34,741 bases of DNA from Fidelibacterota bacterium (GCA_004124405.1 SCKP01000017.1:1-34741); one strand, 5' to 3'; shown: positions 7,367 through 16,121, numbered from the stretch's first letter. Numbers and translations: made by a program. The notes: a model not told the origin generated them from the letters alone.

Positions 7367-8941
7367 TTATTCTTTGTCTTCTAAAAGGTAATGTGTGCCA
7401 ATACTCTCCCTGGCTTCAAGAGTTGCAGCAATAATTGCAATGGCAGTCTGAACTCCATTTCTTAATCCAACAATATTTGGAGTCAATTTAGCTTTCTGGT
7501 AAAAACTTTCAATTTCCGTTTGAAGGTTCCGCATAATGGTACGGGCACGGTGGAGCCTTTGACGGGTACGAATTAATCCCACATAATTCCACATGGTATT
7601 TTTAATAGTGAGCCAATCCTGAGCAATAAGAGCGGGGTCAATTTCTTCAAGTTCATCTACCCAGGGTTCAATTTCTGGGAAATGGTCATCTCCATCTCTA
7701 AAAATGGCTGCATCTTTTCCGGCATGGTAGCCCCAGACCAAAGCTTCCAGTAAAGAAGTGCTTGCCAAACGGTTAGCACCATGGACACCGGTACAGGCAA
7801 CTTCACCCACTGCATATAAGCGTTTTACAGAAGTCCGGCCTTCCAGATTCACACCAATACCGCCACAGATATAATGTGCAGCTGGTACCACGGGGATAGG
7901 CTCTTTGGTCATGTCAATTCCAGCCTCCAGACAGCCGATATAAATAGAAGGAAATCGGTTTTTAATCCAACTACTATCCTTAAACGAAATATCCAAATAC
8001 ATACAGGGAAGAGCCGTGTCCAACATTTTTTGATGGATGCCTCGAGCAACAATATCCCGTGGCGCTAAACTACCTTTTTCATGAATAGTCTTCATAAATT
8101 CATTTCCATTTCCATCAATTAATATTCCCCCTTCACCCCTGACAGCTTCTGAAATTAAAAATCGCCCAGACCCACTGAAAAGAGTTGTTGGATGAAACTG
8201 GATATACTGTAGGTTAAAACATCTGGCGCCTGCCCTCCACGCCATTGCAATACCATCACCAATAGAATCTTCGGGGTTGGTTGAATGAAGAAAAATTTGT
8301 CCCAATCCACCCGTTGCCAATATAGTTCTTTGGGCATAAATTGAAGACACCTTTCCCGTATTATTATCCAACACCATAGCCCCGAAGCAGGCAGGTTTTT
8401 TGTAGATGTCGGTAGAAATTGTGGAGTGGTGCGATAAGGTTAATAGGTCAATAGCTGTATAATTGGTTATGATAGAAATATGGGGATGTTTTTCCAATTC
8501 ACTCAATATGGCTGTTTGAATGGAATCACCGGTTTTGTCTTTACTGTAAATAATGCGAGATTCCGAATGTGCAGCTTCCCTGGTTCGACAAAGGGTATCA
8601 TCATCTCCCATAGATTGGTCAGTATCAAAAGCCACTTTAAATCGGTCAATGAGCAATTCTTTTACTAATTGGGGACCTTCATTACAGATTAAATCAACAG
8701 CATCAAGTGAGGAATGATTATTACCAGCCTTAATGATATCATTCTTCAGTTTCTCTGGAGAATCAGTGCTGCTGTTATAGACAATACCACCCTGAGCCTT
8801 TGGTGTGTTTCCACTTTTTAATTGGGAAGATTTGGTAATAATAGTTACACTTTTCCCCCTATCTGCAGCGGTAATTGCTGCTGTGGCACCTGATAATCCA
8901 CTGCCGATAACCAGAACATCTGTATTAATTGACGAACTCAT
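7367..8941 (-). CDS. nadB: L-aspartate oxidase
   Basis: NadB oxidises L-aspartate to iminoaspartate with FAD, the first step of de novo NAD synthesis. The 524-aa product has the FAD-binding VIGSGLSGATAAI (GxGxxG at 13-18) and the family blocks GNTPKAQGGIVY, ATGGLGQIFLHSTNP, LQYIQFHPTTLF, ISEAVRGEGGIL, LAPRDIVARGI and AAHYICGGIGVNLEGRTS. GEVACTGVHGANRLASTSLL marks the second FAD contact, and a C-terminal helical domain follows. The family resembles succinate dehydrogenase flavoprotein; GNTPKAQGG and the position next to nadA and nadC favour NadB. Its ATG overlaps the nadC stop (ATGA), and it is the last gene of nadA-nadC-nadB. Confidence 0.96.
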   Translation of the reverse strand: MSSSINTDVLVIGSGLSGATAAITAADRGKSVTIITKSSQLKSGNTPKAQGGIVYNSSTDSPEKLKNDIIKAGNNHSSLDAVDLICNEGPQLVKELLIDRFKVAFDTDQSMGDDDTLCRTREAAHSESRIIYSKDKTGDSIQTAILSELEKHPHISIITNYTAIDLLTLSHHSTISTDIYKKPACFGAMVLDNNTGKVSSIYAQRTILATGGLGQIFLHSTNPEDSIGDGIAMAWRAGARCFNLQYIQFHPTTLFSGSGRFLISEAVRGEGGILIDGNGNEFMKTIHEKGSLAPRDIVARGIHQKMLDTALPCMYLDISFKDSSWIKNRFPSIYIGCLEAGIDMTKEPIPVVPAAHYICGGIGVNLEGRTSVKRLYAVGEVACTGVHGANRLASTSLLEALVWGYHAGKDAAIFRDGDDHFPEIEPWVDELEEIDPALIAQDWLTIKNTMWNYVGLIRTRQRLHRARTIMRNLQTEIESFYQKAKLTPNIVGLRNGVQTAIAIIAATLEARESIGTHYLLEDKE

Positions 8942-9798
8942 GAAATGAAATCGAGCCGAATGTTTTTACTTACAGCCTGATGGGTTAGAGCCCCAATGGA
9001 AATGGCATTGATTCCAGTATCCAAATAAGGGTGGATATTTTCTAAAGTGATTCCACCGGAAGCTTCGATAAACACATCTTTCCCATTTTGGGAAGCCCTT
9101 ATTATTGAAACAGCAGACCTGATGGTCTCAGGCTTCATATTATCCAATAAAAATCCGTCCACCCCTGTTGTTAAAGCTTCATGGATTTGATCAAAATTAT
9201 CTACTTCCAACTCTAAAGGCAAGTGAGGGCCTTTTTTTCTGGCAGATACTATGGCATTGGTTACTGAACCTGCGGCAACTATATGATTATCTTTGATAAG
9301 AATTCCATTAGATAAATTGAGTCGATGATTGAAAGCTCCACCAATTGCCACCGCATATTTTTCAAATAAGCGTAATCCGGGGGTTGTTTTTCGGGTGTCT
9401 AAAATTTTGACATTAAAGGGTTTTGCAATTTCTGCATATTCATGGGAGAGCGTGGCAATACCACAAAGCCGCTGGATTAAATTCAGCATGACCCTTTCAC
9501 GAGAAAGTATTTCTCTGGCTGAACCTGTAACCACTCCAATCACATTGCCATTTGAGAGCATAGCACCGTTTTTATGATTAATGGTCACCTGGCATTTTTT
9601 ACCAAAGCAATGAGGTATAATTTCAGTCCCGGCAAAAACCAGTTTTTCTACTGCGTGAATTTCTGCTGTAATTTTAGAATCATCAGAAGTTGTACTCTCA
9701 GTAGTAATGTCACCATTTGGAATATCTTCTGTTAGAAAATCGGCGATTTTTCCAATGATATATTCATCTGAAAGATGCTTGTGTTGAGGGTATTCCAT
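8938..9798 (-). CDS. nadC: Nicotinate-nucleotide pyrophosphorylase (carboxylating)
   Basis: NadC (quinolinate phosphoribosyltransferase) turns quinolinate and PRPP into nicotinate mononucleotide. Signature blocks are present: RVMLNLIQRLCGIATLSHEY, LDTRKTTPGLRLFEKYAV, GAFNHRLNLSNGILIKDNH and LEVDNFDQIHEAL, ending with IEASGGITLENIHPYLDTG. The glycine-rich site reads GGAFNHR where most relatives have GGGxNHR, a mild change. I start it at the ATG at 9798, which overlaps the nadA stop as TGATG. A TTG one codon earlier (9801) is possible but less likely. Overlaps with nadA and nadB show one coupled operon. Confidence 0.96.
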   Translation of the reverse strand: MEYPQHKHLSDEYIIGKIADFLTEDIPNGDITTESTTSDDSKITAEIHAVEKLVFAGTEIIPHCFGKKCQVTINHKNGAMLSNGNVIGVVTGSAREILSRERVMLNLIQRLCGIATLSHEYAEIAKPFNVKILDTRKTTPGLRLFEKYAVAIGGAFNHRLNLSNGILIKDNHIVAAGSVTNAIVSARKKGPHLPLELEVDNFDQIHEALTTGVDGFLLDNMKPETIRSAVSIIRASQNGKDVFIEASGGITLENIHPYLDTGINAISIGALTHQAVSKNIRLDFIS

Positions 9799-10724
9799 CA
9801 ACTGAGCGCCAACATTCTTTCTAAAGGAGCCAGTGCCTGGAGCCGAAGCTCTTCCGATAATTTAATTTCGGGAGACATAGTCTCAAGTGCCGTTACCATT
9901 TTTTCAATGGTGTTTAAGCGCATATGGGGACATTCATTGCAGGCACAGCCATCATTTGTAGGAAGAGGAATAAACGTTTTATTGGGGCTCTCTTTTTCCA
10001 TTTGATGAATAACTCCCGGTTCTGTAGCAATTATAAATTTCTCATAATTGGATTGATTAGCAAACTTAATAATAGAAGTTGTGGAGCCAATATGGTCTGA
10101 ATGCCGGAGAATATTTTCGTCACATTCCGGATGTGCCAGAACAAGAGCTTCTGGATTCCGGGTTTTCAATCGGATTAGCTCTCTTTCTGAAAAAATTTCA
10201 TGTACCTGGCAGGAGCCATCCCATAATAATAAATCACGCCCGGTTTTTTTCTGGAGGTATGCCCCCAAATATTTATCAGGCGCGAAAATAATTTTCTCAT
10301 CATCTGGCAGGCTATTGATGATTTTTTCAGCGTTGGATGAAGTACAGATAATATCTGATGCCGCCTTTACCCCTGCGGAGCAATTTATATAGGTAATTAC
10401 TGTATGATCCGGATGAGAATCTACCCAGGCTTTAAACTTCTGAGGGGGCGCAGAATCTGCGAGAGAACAACCTGCATCCATATCGGGTAAAATTACCCGT
10501 TTGTCCGGATTCAGTATTTTGGCAGTTTCGCACATAAAATGAACACCGCAGAAAAGGATGACATCGGCATCTGTTTTCACGGCATATTGTGCCAAGGCAA
10601 GGCTGTCCCCCATGAAATCGGCAACATCCTGAATATCAGGATCTTGATAATAATGTGCCAGTATTACGGCATTGCGTTCTTTTTTTAATTTTTCTAATCT
10701 GGAGAAAATATCTAACATCTTCAA
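9798..10724 (-). CDS. nadA: Quinolinate synthase
   Basis: NadA condenses iminoaspartate with dihydroxyacetone phosphate to quinolinate using a [4Fe-4S] cluster. The 308-aa product shows the three expected cysteine regions: MDAGCSLADSAPP (Cys86), LAHPEC (about Cys201) and NDGCACNECPHM. Other markers are ILAHYYQDPDIQDVADFMGD and SAGVKAASDIICTSSNA. The start is TTG at 10724 (an ATG lies two codons later); a TAA directly before it rules out a longer form. An AGGAGG sits about 17 bases upstream of the TTG, too far to serve it, so initiation here is odd. It heads the nadA-nadC-nadB operon. Confidence 0.96.
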   Translation of the reverse strand: MKMLDIFSRLEKLKKERNAVILAHYYQDPDIQDVADFMGDSLALAQYAVKTDADVILFCGVHFMCETAKILNPDKRVILPDMDAGCSLADSAPPQKFKAWVDSHPDHTVITYINCSAGVKAASDIICTSSNAEKIINSLPDDEKIIFAPDKYLGAYLQKKTGRDLLLWDGSCQVHEIFSERELIRLKTRNPEALVLAHPECDENILRHSDHIGSTTSIIKFANQSNYEKFIIATEPGVIHQMEKESPNKTFIPLPTNDGCACNECPHMRLNTIEKMVTALETMSPEIKLSEELRLQALAPLERMLALS

Positions 10725-10810
10725 TTATTTAAGAATTACACCCTCCTAATTTAAAGATAAAATATGCCTGTCTAAAATAAATGAATGGAGTATTGGAGGA
10801 GTGAGGGAAT

Positions 10811-11115
10811 CCTTTCAAAGGGTACTTCATTGTGGAGTAATTCCTCCATTGGATAGCTTAAAATTATACAATGGTTAAATCAAATTGAATCAGACACTTT
10901 CTTTTATGCTTTTGCTGAAACCGTTTCCATTTTCTCTAATATTGAAATATATGCTTGAGAAACATTCATTTTTTCAGCCAAATCTTTTTGACTGAGACCA
11001 GCTTTTAATCGGTGCAGATGAATAGAATTATCCACAAAATCAACTTATAATATTTTCAACTATTTTAACCTTTAGGGCTAAATTTACCTCGCAAACTTTT
11101 CAAAGGGTAAATCAT
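10811..11115. repeat. Imperfect 20-bp direct repeats (10811-10830 and 11096-11115) flanking the small HTH frame
   Basis: The two copies share 17 of 20 bases, with TTTCAAAGGGTA identical in both (10813-10824 and 11098-11109), 285 bp apart. The XRE-type frame lies between them. They could be a remnant of an insertion or regulator binding sites. Confidence 0.55.
10904..11035 (-). CDS. Minimal XRE-type helix-turn-helix peptide (43 aa), possibly a gene remnant
   Basis: From a GTG at 11035 the frame encodes 43 residues with a clear XRE/Cro HTH core: HRLKAGLSQKDLAEKMNVSQ, then AYISILEKME. The sequence ends seven residues later (TVSAKA), so the final helices of a normal HTH_3 domain of about 55 residues are missing. 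A TAA three codons upstream fixes the start region, and there is no good ribosome site. It may be a relic of an antitoxin or phage-type regulator, or a very small DNA-binding protein. The HTH is clear; whether it is expressed is unknown. Confidence 0.45.
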   Translation of the reverse strand: MDNSIHLHRLKAGLSQKDLAEKMNVSQAYISILEKMETVSAKA

Positions 11116-11204
11116 GACTTTATCAAAACGAACTCATTGAAAAAAGAAAAATAGATTCGTTATATTAAATGTGTCAGACGGTTAAGGCTAAAATCCTTCC
11201 ATAT

Positions 11205-12005
11205 TTAATTTAGATACGGATCATCCATAATAATTCCATCTACCCCAAGATGTTTTGCTTTTGACAGTTCAGATGAAGTTTTTACTGTAAAAGTTAAAAC
11301 ACTCATTTTTTTTCTGTGAATCCAATTCATTAAATTTTCATCTAAATGTTCTATATCGGCGTGAAAAGCATCTGGCCTGCAAAGCCACACCCACAAAGGA
11401 CTGTTTAAAATAAATTGAGGGTCTGTTTTCCTCCATAATAATGCGGTTAAAATTTGGGGGTTAATTTTCTTAACTCGCCTGAGAGTAAACGGATTAAAAC
11501 TGGATAGGATGCAATTATTTTCGAATCCATAGGCATAGATTAATTTTAGAACATTTTTTTCAATATTGGTATTTAACAAATGAGCCGATTTAATTTCAAT
11601 ATTGATGATAATATTTTTATTGAGGATATCTAAAACATCGGTAAATAAGGGTATTTCATTTTGTTCATTACCATTTAATGAAATCTTATGTATTTCGGAA
11701 TAGGTCAAATTTTTGATCAATTCTGATTTACCCGATTGAGTTTCAATACTCCAATTATGATATACCACCAATTTTTTATCAGCAGAAAATTGAACATCTA
11801 ATTCTATGCCATCCATTCCTGTATCAATGGCTTTCCGGAATGAATCCAGAGTATTTTCATGGGCGAGTGATGGTACTCCGCGATGTCCTACTTTTACTAG
11901 TTTTTCAGTTGAGTATAATGGTGGATATACCGGCACCCAATTTTTTTTATAAATGGTGACGGTGATTATTAAAATTGTTAATAATAAGATTTCTACCCCA
12001 AACAT
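11205..12005 (-). CDS. Membrane-anchored glycerophosphodiester phosphodiesterase family protein
   Basis: The product (266 aa) has an N-terminal hydrophobic anchor (about 3-19) followed by a GDPD TIM-barrel domain. The catalytic set is visible: His41-Arg42 in VGHRGVPSLAHENT, Glu50-Asn51, Glu68 and Asp70 in GIELDVQFSADKKLVVYHN, and His83. IINIEIKS supplies the later conserved acidic residue, and LGVDGIIMDDPYLN closes the barrel. Known family role: hydrolysis of glycerophosphodiesters from lipid turnover to glycerol-3-phosphate and an alcohol. The anchor suggests action at the membrane, probably on the periplasmic side. It stands alone, divergent from dnaA with 99 bp between the starts. Confidence 0.9.
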   Translation of the reverse strand: MFGVEILLLTILIITVTIYKKNWVPVYPPLYSTEKLVKVGHRGVPSLAHENTLDSFRKAIDTGMDGIELDVQFSADKKLVVYHNWSIETQSGKSELIKNLTYSEIHKISLNGNEQNEIPLFTDVLDILNKNIIINIEIKSAHLLNTNIEKNVLKLIYAYGFENNCILSSFNPFTLRRVKKINPQILTALLWRKTDPQFILNSPLWVWLCRPDAFHADIEHLDENLMNWIHRKKMSVLTFTVKTSSELSKAKHLGVDGIIMDDPYLN

Positions 12006-12104
12006 CCACAGGTAAATTACAATTGGTTTAAATAACAGTTCGGTATGTTTTCAACTTGTTTTAAGTGGACTTAATACCCGAATTTTAGGGGTGAATTTTA
12101 TATT

Positions 12105-13529
12105 ATGGTTACCAACATGAACGATGCGACTGAACAATCAGCCGGTGAAATAAGAATGACCAAGGACGATCTTTGGGAAAATTGTCTTTTATATATTAAG
12201 GATCGAATACAAGAACAAGCATTTCAAACATGGTTTGATGGAATTGTTGCCACCAACTTAAATGAAGAAGGAATTACGCTCCAGGTTCCTAATCAATTTC
12301 ATTATGAGTGGTTAGAAACAAAGTATCGTCACCTCATCGATAATGCTTTAAAGGAAAACGCAAGTCATCCGTTAATTGTTAATTACAGTGTAGTGATTAG
12401 TGATAAAAGCATAGATGAAATTCCAACATTAACTGCTAAGGAAAAACCAGTTCCCCAGGGATATCAAAGAAAATCTCAGTTAAATTCCCGCTATACTTTT
12501 GAGAATTTCATTGAAGGGAAAAGCAACCAATTTGCTAAGGCTGCAGCCCTATCTATTGCAGATACCCCCGGACAAACCCCCTATAACCCACTGCTTATTT
12601 ATAGCAGTCCCGGACTGGGGAAAACTCATCTATTACAGGCAATAGGAAATAAACTCATCCGGTATAACGGGAATATGAGAGTGGTATATCTCACCAGTGA
12701 AAAGTTCATGCTGGATTTCATCAGTTCTATTCAAAAGAACCGCTCAACAGAATTTATCAGCGTCTACAGAAACGTAGATATACTTTTATTGGATGATGTT
12801 CAGTTTTTTCAATCAAAAGAACAAACTCAGGAGCAATTTTTTCATTTATTTAATGATTTATTTCAAAAAGGAAAACAAATAGTATTAACCACCGACCGTC
12901 ATCCAAGCGAGTTAAAAGGATTGAAAGATCGTTTAATTTCTCGGTTTCAGTCCGGGCTTGTAGTGGATATACAGCCGCCGGACTTAGAAACAAGAATTGC
13001 AATTCTGATGAAAAAGGCTGAAGATGATGGGTTGGAAATCCCCAATGATGTAACCGAATTTATAGCGGAAGCAATAGTGGGAGATATCCGCGCAATGGAA
13101 GGAGCATTGGTAAAATTATTGGCACTATCATCTCTTCGGCGAGAAGATATTACAATGAACTTGGCGCAGCAGGTGTTAAAAAATCTGTTAGGAAAAAATT
13201 CCTTTACCGATTTATCCATAGATCAAATTGTTAAATATGTTTGTAGGGAAATGAAAATCAGTGAGCGACAAATGCTGGGAAAAAGCCGGACAATGGAAGT
13301 CGCTCTTGCTCGGCAATTGGCAATGTTTTTATCCAAGGAGTTAACCAGCGCATCCCTTGCAAATATTGGAATTCATATTGGTGGAAGAGATCATTCAACA
13401 GTCATTCACGCCTGTAAAAATATTGATAAAAAAGCAATTGCTGACAGTGATTTTCAACGGAAAATTGTTAGCATGAAAAATGAAATATCCGGACAGAAAA
13501 TGTCCAAAATTGTGAAAGGAAGCGCCTAA
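12105..13529 (+). CDS. dnaA: Chromosomal replication initiator protein DnaA
   Basis: The 474-aa product has all four DnaA domains: an N-terminal interaction domain (LWENCLLYIKDRIQEQAFQT, about 23-42), a short linker (about 100-125), the AAA+ core and the DNA-binding domain. Walker A is SSPGLGKTH (167-175), Walker B DILLLDDVQF, sensor 1 LTTDRHPSE, and the DnaA-box signature GGRDHSTVIHA is at 426-436. The ATG at 12105 follows an AGGGG about 12 bases upstream; ATGs at 12117 and 12156 are alternatives. I see no DnaA-box cluster in the 99-bp upstream gap, so the origin is probably elsewhere. Its TAA overlaps the next gene's ATG (TAATG), coupling it to a CpxR-like regulator. Confidence 0.97.
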   Translation: MVTNMNDATEQSAGEIRMTKDDLWENCLLYIKDRIQEQAFQTWFDGIVATNLNEEGITLQVPNQFHYEWLETKYRHLIDNALKENASHPLIVNYSVVISDKSIDEIPTLTAKEKPVPQGYQRKSQLNSRYTFENFIEGKSNQFAKAAALSIADTPGQTPYNPLLIYSSPGLGKTHLLQAIGNKLIRYNGNMRVVYLTSEKFMLDFISSIQKNRSTEFISVYRNVDILLLDDVQFFQSKEQTQEQFFHLFNDLFQKGKQIVLTTDRHPSELKGLKDRLISRFQSGLVVDIQPPDLETRIAILMKKAEDDGLEIPNDVTEFIAEAIVGDIRAMEGALVKLLALSSLRREDITMNLAQQVLKNLLGKNSFTDLSIDQIVKYVCREMKISERQMLGKSRTMEVALARQLAMFLSKELTSASLANIGIHIGGRDHSTVIHACKNIDKKAIADSDFQRKIVSMKNEISGQKMSKIVKGSA

Positions 13530-14218
13530 TGGAAAAAATACTAATAATTGATGATGATGTACAATTAACAGAATTACTTATTGAATTTTTGGGTTCGTAT
13601 AAATATGAAATTGTTGCAAAACATACACCAGAGGAAGGATTAGATTATCTGGAGAAAAAAGAAGCAAATGTGATAATCCTAGATATTATGCTGCCAGGAA
13701 TGGACGGCTTTCAAGTATTAAGAAAAATAAGGGAAAATTTATCCATTCCAGTGATTATGCTCACTGCGAGAGGAGAGGTGACAGACCGTATTGTTGGTTT
13801 AGAATTAGGCGCAGATGATTATTTACCAAAACCATTTGAACCCAGGGAATTACTTGCTCGAATTCAGTCTATTCTAAGACGTACACATTCATCCGCAGCA
13901 ATAGTAGAAAATGTCCATTTTAAAGGGTTAAGTATAGATAAAAATAAGCAGGAAGTGTTGTTAGATGAAAAACCAGTTTCACTTTCAACAACAGAATATG
14001 AAGCCCTCTTATTATTTATTGAAAATTCAAATGAAACATTGGACAGGGAATTTTTAGTTGAAAACCTGAGGGGTATATCCTGGCAGAGTTATGATCGTTC
14101 AGTTGACGTTTTAGTAAGTCGTTTGCGAGGAAAATTAGGTGAAACTCCCAATAAAACCAGGTTTATTAAGACAATCCACGGCGTGGGCTATAAATTTATC
14201 GGAGTGCCAAAGGATTAA
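13529..14218 (+). CDS. OmpR/PhoB-family response regulator, CpxR-like
   Basis: The 229-aa product has a receiver domain (about 1-115) with the acidic triad DDD (8-10), phosphoacceptor Asp52 in VIILDIMLPGMDG, the switch Thr in VIMLTARGE and Lys101 in YLPKPFEP. A winged-helix DNA-binding domain (about 130-226) follows, with LSTTEYEALLLF, YDRSVDVLVSRLRGKLG and IKTIHGVGYKF. It is paired with the kinase that begins at its stop codon. Because the kinase has the CpxA-type phosphorylation box, I expect envelope-stress signalling. The one-base overlap with dnaA puts it under dnaA transcription unless there is an internal promoter. Confidence 0.93.
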   Translation: MEKILIIDDDVQLTELLIEFLGSYKYEIVAKHTPEEGLDYLEKKEANVIILDIMLPGMDGFQVLRKIRENLSIPVIMLTARGEVTDRIVGLELGADDYLPKPFEPRELLARIQSILRRTHSSAAIVENVHFKGLSIDKNKQEVLLDEKPVSLSTTEYEALLLFIENSNETLDREFLVENLRGISWQSYDRSVDVLVSRLRGKLGETPNKTRFIKTIHGVGYKFIGVPKD

Positions 14219-15566
14219 ACCCAATCTTCGATTTCGAAAAAGTCTATTTACCAGATTAGGCTTATTGGTTATTGTTTTTACAATATCCTTAACAGCAGCC
14301 TTATACTACCAGTTCACATATTCCTTCTCCACCCAGGATAGCATATTTGATGCCCACGAAAACTATTACTATTCACAAATGGTTATGGGATGGCAAAATC
14401 CTCCTGATACTAATCTTGTCAAAGAGGAAATTGAAAATCTGCATATGTGGTGTGGAATATTTGAACGGGAGAAAAACGAGACCGATGTAGCCTACCCAGG
14501 CGAGGTTTATTGGTCTAATCTACCGGAAAATATTTCTTTAAATGATTTTTATAGCTGGACAATTAGTTCAGATTTTGAAATCATGTATGATATCGAAATT
14601 CCACTTGAAATATTTTTTGGAAATATCAACGATATGCCTGTAACCGTGGTGGACAATGGCAGTTACCTTTTCTATTTAGTGATTGATTATATTCCACCCA
14701 GCGAATTAAATAATCTGATAATTGTATTTATTTTAGCAATTCTATTTATTATTGGTCTGTACTTATTCATCCGCAGGTATTTGAAACCAGTTCAATTAAT
14801 GAAAAACAGGATAGAGGCTCTGGAGGCAGGAGACTTAAAATCAAAAATTGATATTATTGGTGAAGATGAACTTGCAGATCTTTCATATTCAATGAATAAA
14901 TTAATTGAAGACATTAATACTTTATTGGAAAATAAACACCAATTACTTTTAGAGGTGAGCCATGAACTGCGATCACCCTTAGCCAGAATGCAGTTATTAA
15001 TTGCAATGATGCCAGATCATAAAAATCTAACCAAGTTAAAGGAAGAGGTAGAGTTTTTAGAGGGAATGATTGCCAACCTATTATTATCAGATCGACTTTC
15101 ATTGCCATATTCCAAATTAGATTTACAAAAATTCAGTACACAGGAAATTTTAGGGAAAGTAATGGATATGTTTCCCTCTAATCGTGACAGAGTAAAAATT
15201 GAAAACAAAATTCCCGATGAACACGTACTTATTGATGAAACAAAATTTAGCCTGGCACTACGCAATTTATTGGATAATGCTTTTAAATACAGCAAATTAA
15301 AAGATAAAGCGGATATTGAATTAACGGTTGTACAAAACGGTGATATTGAATTTCAAGTAAAAGATTCAGGAATTGGTATTTCAAAAGAAGATATTAAAAA
15401 ATTAACCCAGCCATTCTTTCAGGCAAAACAACCTGTTTCAACAAAGGGATTTGGTCTTGGTTTAACAATATGTAAAAAGATAATAGAGGCTCATAAAGGG
15501 CGTCTCTCCATAGAAAGTGAGCCAGAAAAGGGGTCTATTTTTATTTTATACCTGCCAAAAATATAA
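14214..15566 (+). CDS. Sensor histidine kinase, CpxA-like; probable non-ATG start
   Basis: The protein has two membrane helices (GLLVIVFTISLTAALYYQ and LIIVFILAILFIIGLYLFI) around an extracytoplasmic sensor of about 140 residues, then a HAMP region. The phosphorylation box SHELRSPLARMQLL matches the CpxA type. The ATP-binding domain has LRNLLDNAFKYS, DSGIGIS and GFGLGLTICKKI. In-frame ATG, GTG or TTG codons are missing at the expected start. The open frame has an ATG at 14139, but that would overlap the regulator by 80 bases and add a meaningless peptide. An ATT at 14214 overlaps the regulator's TAA and has GGAG nine bases upstream, so I take it as the likeliest start. A TTG within the first membrane helix is a poorer choice. 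The kinase assignment is firm; the start is inferred. Confidence 0.9.
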   Translation: MKPNLRFRKSLFTRLGLLVIVFTISLTAALYYQFTYSFSTQDSIFDAHENYYYSQMVMGWQNPPDTNLVKEEIENLHMWCGIFEREKNETDVAYPGEVYWSNLPENISLNDFYSWTISSDFEIMYDIEIPLEIFFGNINDMPVTVVDNGSYLFYLVIDYIPPSELNNLIIVFILAILFIIGLYLFIRRYLKPVQLMKNRIEALEAGDLKSKIDIIGEDELADLSYSMNKLIEDINTLLENKHQLLLEVSHELRSPLARMQLLIAMMPDHKNLTKLKEEVEFLEGMIANLLLSDRLSLPYSKLDLQKFSTQEILGKVMDMFPSNRDRVKIENKIPDEHVLIDETKFSLALRNLLDNAFKYSKLKDKADIELTVVQNGDIEFQVKDSGIGISKEDIKKLTQPFFQAKQPVSTKGFGLGLTICKKIIEAHKGRLSIESEPEKGSIFILYLPKI

Positions 15567-15646
15567 TTATTGGTTTTTATAGTTATAAATTCTAAATTAC
15601 ACCCTAATAGTTAATAAAAATAAACGTCTTAATCGAGGATTTAATA

Positions 15647-16069
15647 ATGCAAAAATCAAGTGTAAATAAAGTAATTCTAGTGGGTCATATCGGAAATAAA
15701 CCAGAGGGTAGATATACTCCCTCAGGGACTTCTACTGCGACATTTTCTCTTGCAACAAACGAATCATGGATCGATAGTGATAAAGAGAAAAAAGAACATA
15801 CAGAATGGCATAATATTGTTGCCTGGAACAAATTGGCTGATTTTACCACTGAATATCTTCAAAAAGGTCAATTAATCTATATAGAAGGTAAGCTGCAGAC
15901 ACGAACTTATAAGGATAAAAATGATGTTCAGCATTGGAAAACGGAAATCGTATCTAATGTTATTACACCTCTTGAGTGGAAAACAGGAGAAAAGAAAGAA
16001 AACGGTTCGGTGAAAAAAACTGCTGAAAAAGTATCTGAACCTACCGGAGATGAAGATTTGCCCTTTTAA
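15647..16069 (+). CDS. ssb: Single-stranded DNA-binding protein
   Basis: The 140-aa product has an OB fold: SVNKVILVGHIGNKPEGRYT, ATFSLATNESW, EWHNIVAWNKLADFTTEYLQ and KGQLIYIEGKLQTRTYKD. A disordered linker follows, and then the acidic tip GDEDLPF that binds replication and repair partners. The linker is short. The ATG is well supported by GAGGA seven bases upstream. It lies 80 bp after the kinase and is followed by a likely separate promoter for the next small gene. Confidence 0.97.
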   Translation: MQKSSVNKVILVGHIGNKPEGRYTPSGTSTATFSLATNESWIDSDKEKKEHTEWHNIVAWNKLADFTTEYLQKGQLIYIEGKLQTRTYKDKNDVQHWKTEIVSNVITPLEWKTGEKKENGSVKKTAEKVSEPTGDEDLPF

Positions 16070-16074
16070 AACAA

Positions 16075-16121
16075 TGTTACAAGTTGTTACATAATTGTGA
16101 CAATAATCATTGTTTTATAAA
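16075..16121 (+). promoter_or_regulatory. Candidate promoter with three phased TGTTAC/TGTGAC hexamers upstream of the small secreted protein gene
   Basis: TGTTAC occurs at 16075-16080 and 16085-16090, and TGTGAC at 16096-16101, spaced 10 and 11 bp, i.e. one helical turn. A TATAAA at 16116-16121 could be the -10. The third hexamer lies in ATTGTGACAAT, nearly palindromic. This looks like an operator array close to a promoter, but no transcription start is known and the -35 is poor. Confidence 0.35.

Larger units (their letters stand above)
10725..11204. other. 480-bp gene-poor patch between nadA and the GDPD-family gene
   Basis: Besides the nadA promoter region, this patch holds only a short helix-turn-helix frame on the minus strand (10904-11035) and two imperfect direct repeats that flank it. 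A TTATCCACA sequence identical to the E. coli DnaA box lies at 11028-11036, overlapping the GTG start of the small frame. A 25-codon plus-strand frame (10801-10878) has nothing recognisable. It looks like a decayed insertion site, but no transposase or integrase remains. Confidence 0.5.

Noticed and set aside
10801-10878. A 25-codon plus-strand frame with GGAGGA just before its GTG
   Set aside because: The spacing is too short for a ribosome site, the peptide has no recognisable feature, and the match is within a gene-poor AT-rich patch.
11028-11036. TTATCCACA as evidence of the replication origin next to dnaA
   Set aside because: Only one perfect box is seen here and none cluster in the dnaA upstream gap. 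Single boxes occur by chance, and a TTATCCAC core also appears inside fabH and upstream of ssrA.
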